Notes under the pieces: model-generated
The model's input: only the letters and a program-made list of their open reading frames with translations
The model's database searches: none
What the model was told of the DNA's origin: nothing
NCBI GenBank assembly: GCA_023398495.1
Contig: JAEWSG010000038.1
Coordinates: 1-64,000, forward strand
Reading direction: 5' to 3'
Source of the DNA: Bacillota bacterium
GTDB taxonomy: Bacteria > Bacillota > Clostridia > Acetivibrionales > Acetivibrionaceae
DNA: 64,000 nucleotides
Translations under genes and position numbers: made by a program
Shown: piece after piece, positions 53,970-62,091 of the stretch
Layout: each line of letters opens with the position of its first letter
How positions within the stretch are numbered: position 1 is the stretch's first letter

Positions 53970-54743
53970 TCACTGTGATGGAGTATGTTGCCCACTCATG
54001 TATAAACCAAACAGACGCTTGAAGTCAGGTAGTGTGACCGAATCAAGCAGATATGCAGAAGTGCCTGATCCTTCTTTCCTGTGGGCGTTAAGTGTACGAA
54101 TTATATTGGTTGCATTTGTTATACCAACTCCGTGACCATAGTAATAACCATTTCCTAAGTCGATTGCATTTTCACCCTGCCACTCGGGTGTTAATGGGTC
54201 AACATCCGGGTTTTTAAAGTATCTGCAGTCTCCGGGAAAATAATCGTCAGGATTTCTATAACTGGCTACTGTGAGGTTTCCATGGAGGTTTTGCCAATCC
54301 ATTAGGTAAATATCGGTGAAAAAGCGGTTGAAAAGACTATCTCCGAAAGTATCCAGTATAGCTTTATAGTAAAGAATGACGATTGCGGTGGCACATTCAG
54401 TTCCATAAATTTGTCCATTATCGTAAATGTCGTTAATGCCTTCTGAAGGTTTTACATCTGGTCTTAGCAGGAAACCGCCTTCCCCTGTTCTTTCCCAAAA
54501 GTGTTCATTGCATATGGATTCATCGAAAGTTCTAAAGCGAAGTCGGCTTCTATAGAGCATCTTTGAAGCACTTATTATATTTTTTCTCATATCAAGTAAA
54601 AATAAAAGCTCTTCCTTCGAGGAGAATCTGTAAGTAGAACTGCTAGTACGTATTATGTCCAGGATTTTAATCTTTATCTCATCATTTTCAAGCTCTGTTA
54701 GGATAGTTTCGTAATCTGCAATATTACCTGATATTATCAGCAT
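53970..54743 (-). CDS. tgl: protein-glutamine gamma-glutamyltransferase (spore transglutaminase)
   Basis: A 257-residue enzyme matching Bacillus Tgl, which cross-links coat proteins through epsilon-(gamma-glutamyl)lysine bonds. The catalytic cysteine is in YGTECATAIVILYYKA near residue 116; PGDCRYFKNPDVDPLTPEWQ near 165 and YGHGVGITNATNI with the candidate His near 200 are further signatures. Length equals the family norm. The GGAGG site is ideal. It overlaps the preceding gene by 7 bases. Its presence suggests a spore-former. Confidence 0.92.
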   Translation of the reverse strand: MLIISGNIADYETILTELENDEIKIKILDIIRTSSSTYRFSSKEELLFLLDMRKNIISASKMLYRSRLRFRTFDESICNEHFWERTGEGGFLLRPDVKPSEGINDIYDNGQIYGTECATAIVILYYKAILDTFGDSLFNRFFTDIYLMDWQNLHGNLTVASYRNPDDYFPGDCRYFKNPDVDPLTPEWQGENAIDLGNGYYYGHGVGITNATNIIRTLNAHRKEGSGTSAYLLDSVTLPDFKRLFGLYMSGQHTPSQ

Positions 54744-55729
54744 GGTATACCTCCTAATCTGGAACCGGCTATTTTTAGTTGTTCACTTATAGGGTAGTGA
54801 ATCCAATTATTCCATATGTAGATGTTCCTGCTGTGCAAAATAAATGAGTAATTTGCCAGTAGTAGCTGACTTTTTTCGTCGATACTGTTAAATTGATTGA
54901 TAGCCATTAATTCATCTTCGGTTAAGGTGTTTTCTAATCTGCCGTTATCAGTTGATACCTTTTTGTTTAGGTATTTAGCAGATAAGGATATTTCAAAAGG
55001 TGAGGGATCAGTTTTTTGCTGGAAGCTTTCTCCGGTGTAATATAAAAATGGATAGTTATCCCTGAGCCAGTAGAAAACATTTAAGTACTGCATATTTTCC
55101 GAGGAGTTGTTTTTTATGCACGGTATAAACCTCAACAGTTTTTTTGACAGCTCAATATCTTTACTGTCGGATGAATTCAAGCTCTCTGCCAGCATCATTA
55201 TACAGTTTGGATCCCGTGCTTCAAAAAAGGCCCAGATTATGTCGTGAGTAAACAGTCCTTTTCTATTGCGGTCATATATAATTTCTTTGATTACAGGTAG
55301 TATTGAGTTGTCTTTATATTCTCTTATAAGTATTAACGCACAAGAATCGAGAATCTTGTCATAATGGCTTCTTAATCCGTTATCATCCTTGCCTGATATG
55401 AGTATCCACTTAAGAATTGAGGGTGTATCGTTACCAATAATGCGTGAGACATGGCTAAATCTCCAAAAGTTTTTTGAAATTATTGCATCAGTAAGCATCA
55501 GAGCATTTTTGTTTCGTCTATTTAAATATCTGCCTACAGGAGTTCTATTAATTTGGGGTTTGAGCAGAAATAGCGAGGGGAAGCTAAGAAGATCTTCGTT
55601 AATTAATCTGATAGCTTTCCTGGTATCGCTTCTAACCAATTGTAAAAAATATTGAAATAATTCATTGCTTCCCCTGCTTGTTCGCAATTTATCCAGAGTG
55701 CTCAGGGAGTTTGGGGTAAAATCGGTCAT
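54737..55729 (-). CDS. hypothetical protein co-transcribed with tgl
   Basis: A 330-residue, probably all-helical protein beginning MTDFTPNSLSTLDKLRTSRG, with no signal peptide or membrane helix. Segments such as ILPVIKEIIYDRNRKGLF and NCIMMLAESLNSSDSKDIEL have the spacing of HEAT/ARM-type repeats, but I cannot name a family. A good GGAGGT site precedes the ATG. The last bases overlap tgl, which argues for a linked role, possibly in spore coat assembly (inference). Its first 132 codons and upstream region are duplicated at 61313-61821. Confidence 0.75.
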   Translation of the reverse strand: MTDFTPNSLSTLDKLRTSRGSNELFQYFLQLVRSDTRKAIRLINEDLLSFPSLFLLKPQINRTPVGRYLNRRNKNALMLTDAIISKNFWRFSHVSRIIGNDTPSILKWILISGKDDNGLRSHYDKILDSCALILIREYKDNSILPVIKEIIYDRNRKGLFTHDIIWAFFEARDPNCIMMLAESLNSSDSKDIELSKKLLRFIPCIKNNSSENMQYLNVFYWLRDNYPFLYYTGESFQQKTDPSPFEISLSAKYLNKKVSTDNGRLENTLTEDELMAINQFNSIDEKSQLLLANYSFILHSRNIYIWNNWIHYPISEQLKIAGSRLGGIPC

Positions 55730-55842
55730 ATTTAACCTCCGAGCTATTATTATTTGTTATTACTATTTATATGCCTGCTATTTCTGAATTGGAACAGAAG
55801 TTTGAGTTTTGTTGGTTCTGAATGCTAATTTGTTTTCTTCAA
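55334..55842. repeat. 509-bp duplicated segment, copy 1
   Basis: This stretch, covering the 5' part and upstream region of the tgl-associated gene, recurs at 61313-61821 in the same orientation and with identical length. By hand count about 21 positions differ (about 96% identity, no gaps). The two copies bracket the accessory genes at 55843-61312. Confidence 0.93.
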
Positions 55843-56001
55843 GGGGCATTTTTCCTTTTACATTATTTACAATCTAAAAAATCTAAGTAGCAATAATAAA
55901 GTAAGGAGTGAATATAAAATATTGTACATTGATATTGCTATTGTTCGCACTTAGGAATATACTGTTAATAGTGTTGGTTTGTGATGAAAGGAGCGCTTTT
56001 T

Positions 56002-56172
56002 ATGGAATATATGTCAGCTAAAGAAGCTGGTGCAAAATGGGGGATTTCAAAAAGGCGTGTTCAGATACTTTGTTCTGAGGGTCGAATAGCAGGAGCTACA
56101 AAAGTCGGTATGGTTTGGGTAATCCCAAAGGATTCTATGAAACCTGAAGATAAAAGAAAACATCAAGTGTGA
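56002..56172 (+). CDS. excisionase-like helix-turn-helix protein
   Basis: A 56-residue protein with an N-terminal MerR/Xis-like helix-turn-helix: MSAKEAGAKWGISKRRVQIL, then GRIAGATKVGMVWVIPKDS. Such small proteins are common next to restriction genes and mobile elements in Clostridia and may regulate them. ATG 56002 is preferred because AAAGGAG at 55987-55993 is 8 bases away; a longer in-frame start at 55981 lies upstream of the site. The next reading frame, 17 nt later, is an hsdR remnant. Confidence 0.82.
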   Translation: MEYMSAKEAGAKWGISKRRVQILCSEGRIAGATKVGMVWVIPKDSMKPEDKRKHQV

Positions 56173-56188
56173 GGGGGAGGAGTAATAA

Positions 56189-56284
56189 ATGAATAAGAAA
56201 GAGCTTTCCCTCTCAAAAGGGCGTATTATTGTTCGTGGGCGGCTTCATACTAGAGCAAAGAATAAACGAGCTGATTATGTATAG
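56189..56284 (+). pseudogene. remnant of type I restriction subunit R (N-terminal piece)
   Basis: A 31-codon frame after a strong GGGGGAGGAG site encodes SLSKGRIIVRGRLHTRAKNK then RADYV before a TAG. This segment matches the start of the HsdR nuclease domain (the KGRIIVRG...KRADY motif preceding the catalytic region). Everything downstream of it in HsdR is missing. The HTH gene in front of it fits the usual gene order upstream of such restriction genes. Confidence 0.6.
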
Positions 56285-56420
56285 CATGCAAAGATTAGAA
56301 AAGGCATTAAAAGAACAGATAGAAAAAGTAGTATCGAAATATAGAAGTAGTCATAAAGAGTTATTGATGCATACTAAGTTTGAAGGATTCGGGGAAAGAA
56401 TAGATAATATAGGGTGGTGA
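56277..56420 (+). CDS. small helical ORF, possibly a gene fragment
   Basis: A 47-codon frame (MYSMQRLEKALKEQIEKVVS...) overlapping the hsdR remnant and ending at the AlbA_2 start. The peptide is amphipathic helix. No ribosome site is clear. It may be another piece of the decayed restriction locus or a short coiled-coil protein. Confidence 0.3.
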   Translation: MYSMQRLEKALKEQIEKVVSKYRSSHKELLMHTKFEGFGERIDNIGW

Positions 56421-56425
56421 TAAAC

Positions 56426-57886
56426 TTGCCAAGAACGGAAGAATATTTAAGAAGTCTTATAAAGGAATTAACTTCATTGCCAAGTGAAACTGGGTGGGTT
56501 AAATTCAAAGTGAATAATGATAAGCCTGATGAAATTGGAGAATATATTTCAGCCCTTAGCAATACAGCTGTGCTTGAAGGAAAACCCCATGCCTATTTAA
56601 TTTGGGGAGTTGATAATAAAACACATGAAGTTGTCGGAACAGATTTTAAAGCAAGTGAAGCAAAAGTAGGAAATGAAGAGCTTGAAAACTGGCTGCTCAG
56701 ATTATTGGCTCCAAAGATATTTTTTAAGTTTTATGAATTGAAAGCAGACGGAAAAGCTGTTGTAATTTTAGAAATAGAAAAGGCTGTTGGAAAGCCTGTG
56801 CAGTTTAAAGGCAATGAGTTTATCCGAATAGGTTCCTATAAAAAACTTCTAAAGGATTTTCCTGAGACAGAACGGGAGCTTTGGAGATCGTTTGAAAAAA
56901 ATATATATGAAGACATGATTGCAAAAGATCATTTGACTGAGAGTGAGGTTCTAAGCCTTATTGATTACCCTGCATATTTTGAATTGCTTAAAATGCCTTT
57001 GCCGGAGAATAGAAAGAGAATTATTGAAAAGTTGTCAGAAGAAGATATGATAGTAAAAAATAACGCAGGGGGTTGGGACATTACAAACCTTGGTGCAATC
57101 CTTTTTGCAAAAAAATTATCTGACTTCAAACACTTAAAGAGAAAAGCATTAAGAGTAATTCAATATAAAGGAAACAGCAGGATCGAAACTGTTCGTGAGC
57201 AGGAAAATGAGAAAGGTTATGCTAGTGGTTTTGAAGGTTTAATTGGCTTTATTAATAATCTCCTACCTAGAAATGAGATTATTGGGAAGGCGTTGAGAAA
57301 AGAGCTTCCAATGTATCCTGATTTGGCAGTTAGGGAACTTGTTGCGAATGCTTTAATTCATCAGGATTTTTCAATTAGAGGAACAGGGCCAATGGTTGAA
57401 ATTTTTTCATCAAGAATGGAGATAACGAATCCAGGTAGGCCATTAATTAATGTTGAAAGGTTCATTGATACACCTCCTAAGTCTCGAAATGAGTCATTAG
57501 CAGCTTTCATGAGAAGAATAGGTGTTTGTGAAGAGAGGGGCAGCGGTTTTGATAAGGTTGTTTATCAAACTGAGAATTATCAATTGCCTGCACCGATAAT
57601 TGAGGTTACAGAAGAGCATACGAAAGTTATTCTGTTTTCGCATATTGACTTCAAAGATATGAGCAAGGAAGATAAGATACGAGCCTGTTATTTGCATGCT
57701 TGTTTGAAATATGTTACAAGAGATAATATGACAAATTCAAGTTTGCGAAATCGATTTGGATTAGATGATAAGGATATTTCAGGTGTCTCAAGGATAATTA
57801 AGGATGCAATTGATGCTAAAATGATAAAAGCAGCTGATCCAAATACAGCACCTAGATATTTGAAATATATACCATATTGGGCATGA
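56426..57886 (+). CDS. AlbA_2/Schlafen-type ATP-binding protein, second copy
   Basis: A 486-residue protein of the same general class as 11613-13052 but not closely similar. The AlbA_2 domain (about residues 10-140) has WVKFKVNNDKPDEIGEYISA and YLIWGVDNKTHEVVG. The HATPase_c_4 region (about 285-385) has AVRELVANALIHQDFSIRG, RMEITNPGRPL and EERGSGFDKV. A winged-helix-like C-terminus follows. TTG 56426 lies 6 bases after AGGGTGGTG; GTG at 56414 is an alternative. Such genes often accompany restriction or phage-defence loci. It is followed by decayed sequence and a SWIM-family gene. Confidence 0.82.
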   Translation: MPRTEEYLRSLIKELTSLPSETGWVKFKVNNDKPDEIGEYISALSNTAVLEGKPHAYLIWGVDNKTHEVVGTDFKASEAKVGNEELENWLLRLLAPKIFFKFYELKADGKAVVILEIEKAVGKPVQFKGNEFIRIGSYKKLLKDFPETERELWRSFEKNIYEDMIAKDHLTESEVLSLIDYPAYFELLKMPLPENRKRIIEKLSEEDMIVKNNAGGWDITNLGAILFAKKLSDFKHLKRKALRVIQYKGNSRIETVREQENEKGYASGFEGLIGFINNLLPRNEIIGKALRKELPMYPDLAVRELVANALIHQDFSIRGTGPMVEIFSSRMEITNPGRPLINVERFIDTPPKSRNESLAAFMRRIGVCEERGSGFDKVVYQTENYQLPAPIIEVTEEHTKVILFSHIDFKDMSKEDKIRACYLHACLKYVTRDNMTNSSLRNRFGLDDKDISGVSRIIKDAIDAKMIKAADPNTAPRYLKYIPYWA

Positions 57887-57887
57887 G

Positions 57888-58023
57888 TTTAACTTGCTGG
57901 TAACTTGCAGGTTGTTAAAAAAATAAAGTTAAAATAAACCTTGAATGTTTGAATGCCATTGAAAACATTGTGTTACAGCATTGTTGCTAATTGAATTTTA
58001 ACTTGCTGGTAACTTGCAAGTTG
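57888..58023 (+). repeat. 27-bp direct repeat pair built of 11-bp units
   Basis: The 27-bp stretch at 57888-57914 recurs at 57997-58023 with one difference. Each copy is itself two tandem TAACTTGC units 11 bases apart. The 82-bp interval is unique. It is possibly an operator array or a recombination footprint at the end of the AlbA_2 gene. Confidence 0.6.
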
Positions 58024-58064
58024 ATTTAAATTGATTGGTAGATAATTCAAGACTTAGAGAGTGC

Positions 58065-58208
58065 TTGAAAACAATCTATGTTTCAGAATTTGAAAAGGCA
58101 AAGAAAGAGAAAAATTGGAGTTATCAATCGGGAGAATTAAGCGTGAATATGATGGATAGCCACTCGTATTACATGATAGCTTTTTTGACGGAGAATTTCA
58201 GCATGTAA
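58065..58208 (+). pseudogene. short coding-like fragment
   Basis: A 47-codon open frame from TTG 58065 (LKTIYVSEFEKAKKEKNWSY at the start, ending TENFSM). It reads like genuine protein but has no ribosome site and no recognisable family, so it is probably a leftover of a deleted gene. Confidence 0.25.
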
Positions 58209-58258
58209 TAAATGTCAGTATGAATGTCAAAGAGGCACTCGGATAGTCTTCAACATTT

Positions 58259-58735
58259 ATGAAATCAGGATTTCATTGTTTTTGCTTTTTTTTGTATCAA
58301 GGAGAGAATTTACCTATTGGATGTAGGAAAATTTTCGAGAATATCGTGAGTATGCTTGAATTTTCCGTAGAGGAGTGTTCAAAAGGTCTTAATTATACAT
58401 TTGAGATGAAGGATACAGAACTATTTTGGAATTTGTTTGTTAAATGGAAAAGGAGCATGATTATAGCGGAAGTAGAGCAGGAAAGTTTAATTAGTAAACT
58501 GGAAGAATGGATTCAGATGCGTGTGGAAGGAATTATGCAGAAAAATCGACGGAACTATTTTGGAGAATGTGCGGCCTTTGTCGCTGCATTAGGTGAAGTA
58601 AGAGAGTCTAGAGGCGAAAAAAATGGCAAGGATTATCTTCTTGAAGTATATAGAGCACAATATTCAAGACGGCCAGCATTTCGCACTGAATTGAGAGCCT
58701 TTGGATTGAAAGGTGAGAGAATCGGGGGAAAGTAA
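58259..58735 (+). pseudogene. C-terminal fragment of a SWIM-family protein
   Basis: The 158-residue product has no SWIM motif. Its end (FGECAAFVAALGEV, YSRRPAFRTELRAFG) aligns with the end of the following full-length SWIM protein (YQGVCAIIRNLKKA, YAKRPAFRDELTRV). It therefore looks like the 3' remnant of a tandem paralogue whose 5' part was lost. No proper ribosome site precedes 58259. The stop overlaps the ATG of the next gene by one base. Confidence 0.6.
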
Positions 58736-60453
58736 TGAATCTTAATAACTTTGAAAGCTACATTGATAGAGTTATTTATTTGCGTGGCTATGATTATTAC
58801 GAAAACAACTATGTCAATTTCGTCAAAGAAACAGAGAACAATATATATGTGGCAGAAGTTGAAGGCACTGAAACTTATACAGTTGATATTGAGCTGGATG
58901 ACGGTTTGAACATTGTTGAAGCACTTTGCGATTGCCCATACGACATGGGAGAATTCTGCAAACATCAGGTTGCGGTGTTTTTTACTTTAAAGGATATGAA
59001 GAATAACACTCCTGCTAAAGGCAATGCTTCGAATGGAAAAACCATATTAAAAGAAGCTAAGTTCCTGACTACAAAGAAAACTGGTAAAGCCGATATTGAA
59101 AAAATTCTATCAGCACGAACAAAAGAAGAACTAGTGGACTTTCTCATTGAAATTGTTGCTGAGAATGAAGAAGTAAAGCAACGTATATTACTGGAGTTTG
59201 ATGACGGAGATGATGAAAAGGAGATATTAAAAGCGGTTTCACTTATACAAACTTATATCAGAAACAATTCTGACCGCCATGGATTTGTAAATTATATGGA
59301 TACTCTTAATGCTGTATATGGTGCTGAACTTGTACTTAAAAAGGCTGAGGCAGCTGTTGAAAAGGATAAAATGTTACATGCTGTAAACCTTGCACTATGT
59401 GTTATACAGGAAATGGTAGATTTGATCCAGAATGCTGATGATTCAAGCGGAACAATAGGTGGGGTTATCGAGAGTGGATACAACTTTATTGATAAAATTA
59501 TTGAAAATACAGAATTTAGTGCTTCAGAAAAAAGGACCCTTTTCGAAATGTTGATGAAAGAGGCTTCACACAGGCGTTATGATGGTTGGACAGACTGGCA
59601 GTTAAACTATTTTGATAGTGTTTCAAGACTTTCGCATACAACGGAATTAAGGAATAAACTTGAGAATCAAATGTCTGTTTTTGCGAAGAATAAAGATATT
59701 GATTCGTGGAGTGGCAGTTATTTTGCAGAAAAGGTGAATCAAATCAGATATAATATGATTCTTAAAAATGATGGTGAGCAGAAGGCATTGGAGTTTATAG
59801 AACAAAACCTTCAATTCTCAAGCTTTAGAAAAATGGCCATAGAACGGGCAATGCAAAACAAGGATTATGAGCTGGTTGTTAAACTCACTGTTGATGGTGA
59901 GTCTAAAGATAAAAACTTACGTGGTCTTGTGGATAACTGGAGAGAATACCGTTATAAAGCATACAAGCTTTTAGGAAAGCTAGAAGAACAACGTGGAGTA
60001 GCAATGGATTTCATTCTTGAGGGGAGTTTTGAATATTATAAGGAACTGAAAAAAACCTATGAAATGGATGAATGGGTTGAAGTTTATCCCAAAATCATAT
60101 TTTTGTTAGAAAATCAGAATAGAGTTTATTATAATATTTATACCCAAATTCTTATTGAGGAAGGGGAGAAGGAAAAGCTCCTTGAGTACGTTAAAAAAAG
60201 TCCGTCATCTGTTGAAAACTATTATAAACACCTTATTCCTGAATTCAAGGAAGAGATTTATGAGGTTTTCATAAAATATATTGAACAGGCGGCTTCGAGA
60301 GCCAGGGACCGGAGAGACTACCAAGGCGTTTGTGCCATCATTCGTAACCTCAAAAAGGCTGGAGGAAAAAATCAAGTATTGGAAATAAAGCAGAAGCTAT
60401 TTGACCTGTATGCAAAAAGGCCTGCATTTAGGGATGAATTGACAAGGGTTTAA
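58735..60453 (+). CDS. SWIM zinc-finger family protein
   Basis: A 572-residue protein. The SWIM motif CDCPYDMGEFCKHQVAVFF is near residues 62-80 (C-x-C-x8-C-x-H). The rest is helical and TPR-like (for example ALEFIEQNLQFSSFRKMAIE near 345). GGGGGAAAG precedes the ATG. Homologues of this architecture occur widely without a proven role; DNA or protein binding through the zinc finger is assumed. It follows a fragment of its own family and an AlbA_2 gene, the same pairing of classes seen at 11613-17179. Confidence 0.85.
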   Translation: MNLNNFESYIDRVIYLRGYDYYENNYVNFVKETENNIYVAEVEGTETYTVDIELDDGLNIVEALCDCPYDMGEFCKHQVAVFFTLKDMKNNTPAKGNASNGKTILKEAKFLTTKKTGKADIEKILSARTKEELVDFLIEIVAENEEVKQRILLEFDDGDDEKEILKAVSLIQTYIRNNSDRHGFVNYMDTLNAVYGAELVLKKAEAAVEKDKMLHAVNLALCVIQEMVDLIQNADDSSGTIGGVIESGYNFIDKIIENTEFSASEKRTLFEMLMKEASHRRYDGWTDWQLNYFDSVSRLSHTTELRNKLENQMSVFAKNKDIDSWSGSYFAEKVNQIRYNMILKNDGEQKALEFIEQNLQFSSFRKMAIERAMQNKDYELVVKLTVDGESKDKNLRGLVDNWREYRYKAYKLLGKLEEQRGVAMDFILEGSFEYYKELKKTYEMDEWVEVYPKIIFLLENQNRVYYNIYTQILIEEGEKEKLLEYVKKSPSSVENYYKHLIPEFKEEIYEVFIKYIEQAASRARDRRDYQGVCAIIRNLKKAGGKNQVLEIKQKLFDLYAKRPAFRDELTRV

Positions 60454-60603
60454 GATATTAAATACGCTTTGTTTCCACGATGCTAACCATCGCCACTCTG
60501 ACCTTCAATCGTTTGGTTGTAAGGTAAATACACGTAAAGCTTCTGAAATATATTTTTTAAAAAATGAATCCAAAGTGGAGATTATATAGATAGGAAGATA
60601 AAA

Positions 60604-60726
60604 ATGACATGTAAAAAACAAATATCAAACTGTGTTGGTGATTTTAATATATTTATGGAATTTATAAAAAACGAGAACCCTGTTCTTTCAGCAAAGTTAG
60701 GGGTACTTGTTGTTTTTCGTACCTGA
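60604..60726 (+). pseudogene. 40-codon 5' fragment of an unknown gene
   Basis: ATG 60604, preceded by AGGAAG, opens MTCKKQISNC, then FMEFIKNENPVLSAKLGV, and stops at 60726. The composition is protein-like and the ribosome site good, so it appears to be the beginning of a truncated gene. Confidence 0.35.
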
Positions 60727-60758
60727 ACTCAAAAGCTAAAAACAGAAAATAAAAATGA

Positions 60759-60810
60759 AAAACCGGAATTTCTCAATAAATAAGTAACTGAGGAATTCCG
60801 GTTTTAAGCA
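60759..60810 (+). terminator. intrinsic terminator
   Basis: AAAACCGGAATTTCTCA pairs with TGAGGAATTCCGGTTTT (one mismatch) around a 13-nt loop. Symmetric A and T flanks make it a likely bidirectional terminator. Confidence 0.8.
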
Positions 60811-60941
60811 TGATTTTTTCTAAACTCTATGCCAATGTCCTTCAATATCTAAGGATAAAGAAGCTCATTAATAGTGTTAAAGGCGAAATTGCTTCACTGA
60901 ATGCTGCTAAAACATACAAATATTGCCAAAAATACTTGTGA
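60810..60941 (+). CDS. 43-residue hypothetical ORF, possibly a fragment
   Basis: ATG 60810 to TGA 60941 encodes MIFSKLYANVLQYLRIKKLI and so on, a basic helical peptide. No ribosome site is seen, since the terminator lies immediately upstream. It overlaps the next frame. Probably decayed. Confidence 0.25.
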   Translation: MIFSKLYANVLQYLRIKKLINSVKGEIASLNAAKTYKYCQKYL

Positions 60942-61315
60942 TTTATTCGATGGTTTTGCTTTTTGGATCTTTATTTATAAATTTATATATGAAAAATGCT
61001 AGTATAGAAGATATAAAACTAAAGTCTTTAATCTCTTATAGTTTCATAGGAATGTGTTCTGGACTAATTAAAGCATATGTAATAGATAGAATTATTGTTT
61101 TTAAAAATGAATCATTTATTAGTGGTTTTGATGAAGTTAAATATGCTAATGTAAGTAGTATTAAAGAAGTAAAAAGATTTAGAGGATATCCAGAAGATTT
61201 AGTGACTATTGAGTTTTCATATTATAAAAAATATATAGGATTTGATAAATTGTTGGAAAGTGATTTTACTTATTTAAATAGAAAAATAATAGAAGGAAAC
61301 AATGTGGAAAGATAA
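60923..61315 (+). CDS. small membrane protein, truncated or hypothetical
   Basis: A 130-residue frame with two likely membrane helices in the first 55 residues (VIYSMVLLFGSLFINLYM and SYSFIGMCSGLIKAYVI) and a soluble tail (VSSIKEVKRFRGYPEDLVTIEFS), the layout of PH-like or small bacterial membrane proteins. The start is uncertain: TTG 60923, GTG 60938 or ATG 60950. Its stop lies exactly at the junction with the duplicated segment (61313), so the 3' end may have been created by the recombination. Confidence 0.4.
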   Translation: MPKILVIYSMVLLFGSLFINLYMKNASIEDIKLKSLISYSFIGMCSGLIKAYVIDRIIVFKNESFISGFDEVKYANVSSIKEVKRFRGYPEDLVTIEFSYYKKYIGFDKLLESDFTYLNRKIIEGNNVER

Positions 61316-61708
61316 CGCACAAGAATCCAGAATCTTGTCATAATGGCTTCTTAATCCGTTATCATCCTTGCCTGATATGAGTATCCACTTAAGTATTGAC
61401 GGTGTATCGTTACCAATAATGCGTGAAACATGACTAAATCTCCAAAAGTTTTTTGAAATTATTGCATCAGTAAGCAATAGAGCATTTTTATTTCGTTTAT
61501 TTAAATATCTGCCTACAAGAGTTCTATTAATTTGGGGTTTGAGCAGAAATAGCGAGGTGAAGCTAAGAAGATCTTCGTTAATTAATCTGATAGCTTTCCT
61601 GGTATCGCTTCTAATCAATTGTAAAAAATATTGAAATAATTCATTGCTTCCCCTGCTAGTTCGTAATTTATCTAGAGTGCTCAAGGAGTTTTGGGTAAAA
61701 TCGGTCAT
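61313..61708 (-). pseudogene. 5' fragment of the tgl-associated gene
   Basis: The first 132 codons of the gene at 54737-55729 are repeated here, with its GGAGGT ribosome site and ATG. The frame runs past the duplication border at 61313 into unrelated sequence. About 60% of the protein is missing, so it is almost certainly non-functional. Confidence 0.85.
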
Positions 61709-61821
61709 ATTTAACCTCCGAGCTATAATTATTTGTTATTACTATTTATATGCCTGCTATTGCTGAATTGGAACAGAAGTTTAAGTTTTATTGGTTCTGA
61801 ATGCTAATTTGTTTTCTTCAA
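61313..61821. repeat. 509-bp duplicated segment, copy 2
   Basis: Direct repeat of 55334-55842. Both borders are sharp: TAACGCAC at the left and TTCTTCAA at the right, after which the two loci share nothing. Differences are scattered and include synonymous-looking changes, so the duplication is not recent. Confidence 0.93.
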
Positions 61822-62091
61822 TAAGTGTGTGATTTTTGGAAGTGAACAAGTGTTTTGTAAATATAAGTGATTTAATCGTGTTAATAAGCAAAAGCAATAT
61901 TAAGTAATAAAGACAAAAAATGACTAATATGAAGTAATAACGACGTATTTTTTTTTTTTTTCATTATTTGAAGTTTTTGTTAATTAATTTGTAATGATAG
62001 AATAACTTTGTGAAATATTTGTTGCGCAACTATTTATTCCACAAAGTTTATTTGTAATAATAATATTCTATTATACTAAGGAGAGATTAAT
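61822..62091. other. AT-rich leader of the PPC/NlpC gene
   Basis: It contains a poly-T run near 61950 and the long inverted repeat at 62004-62048. The gene start at 62092 follows. No -35/-10 pair can be chosen with confidence in such AT-rich DNA. Confidence 0.5.
62004..62048. promoter_or_regulatory. 45-bp nested inverted repeat upstream of the PPC/NlpC gene
   Basis: AACTTTGTG (62004-62012) pairs with CACAAAGTT (62040-62048); inside lies AAATA/TATTT and at the centre a perfect palindrome GTTGCGCAAC (62021-62030). The whole can form a long cruciform or RNA hairpin 44 nt before the gene. It may be an operator for a dimeric or tetrameric regulator. Confidence 0.55.

Larger units (their letters stand above)
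57887..58258. other. decayed region after the AlbA_2 gene
   Basis: It contains a pair of 27-bp direct repeats (57888-58023) and a short coding-like frame (58065-58208). I see no promoter or terminator I can support. Confidence 0.5.
60454..60922. other. region of broken ORFs after the SWIM gene
   Basis: It holds a 40-codon fragment (60604-60726), a strong terminator (60759-60810) and the start of another small ORF (60810). Otherwise AT-rich with nothing recognisable. Confidence 0.5.

Noticed and set aside
53740..53973. Minus-strand 77-codon frame upstream of the SH3-like/TM gene
   Set aside because: It overlaps the start of the better-supported 53798-52824 gene in another frame and looks random.
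55334..61821. Composite transposon or insertion sequence made by the 509-bp repeats
   Set aside because: The repeats contain a gene 5' end, not a transposase or terminal inverted repeats, and no transposase is present between them.
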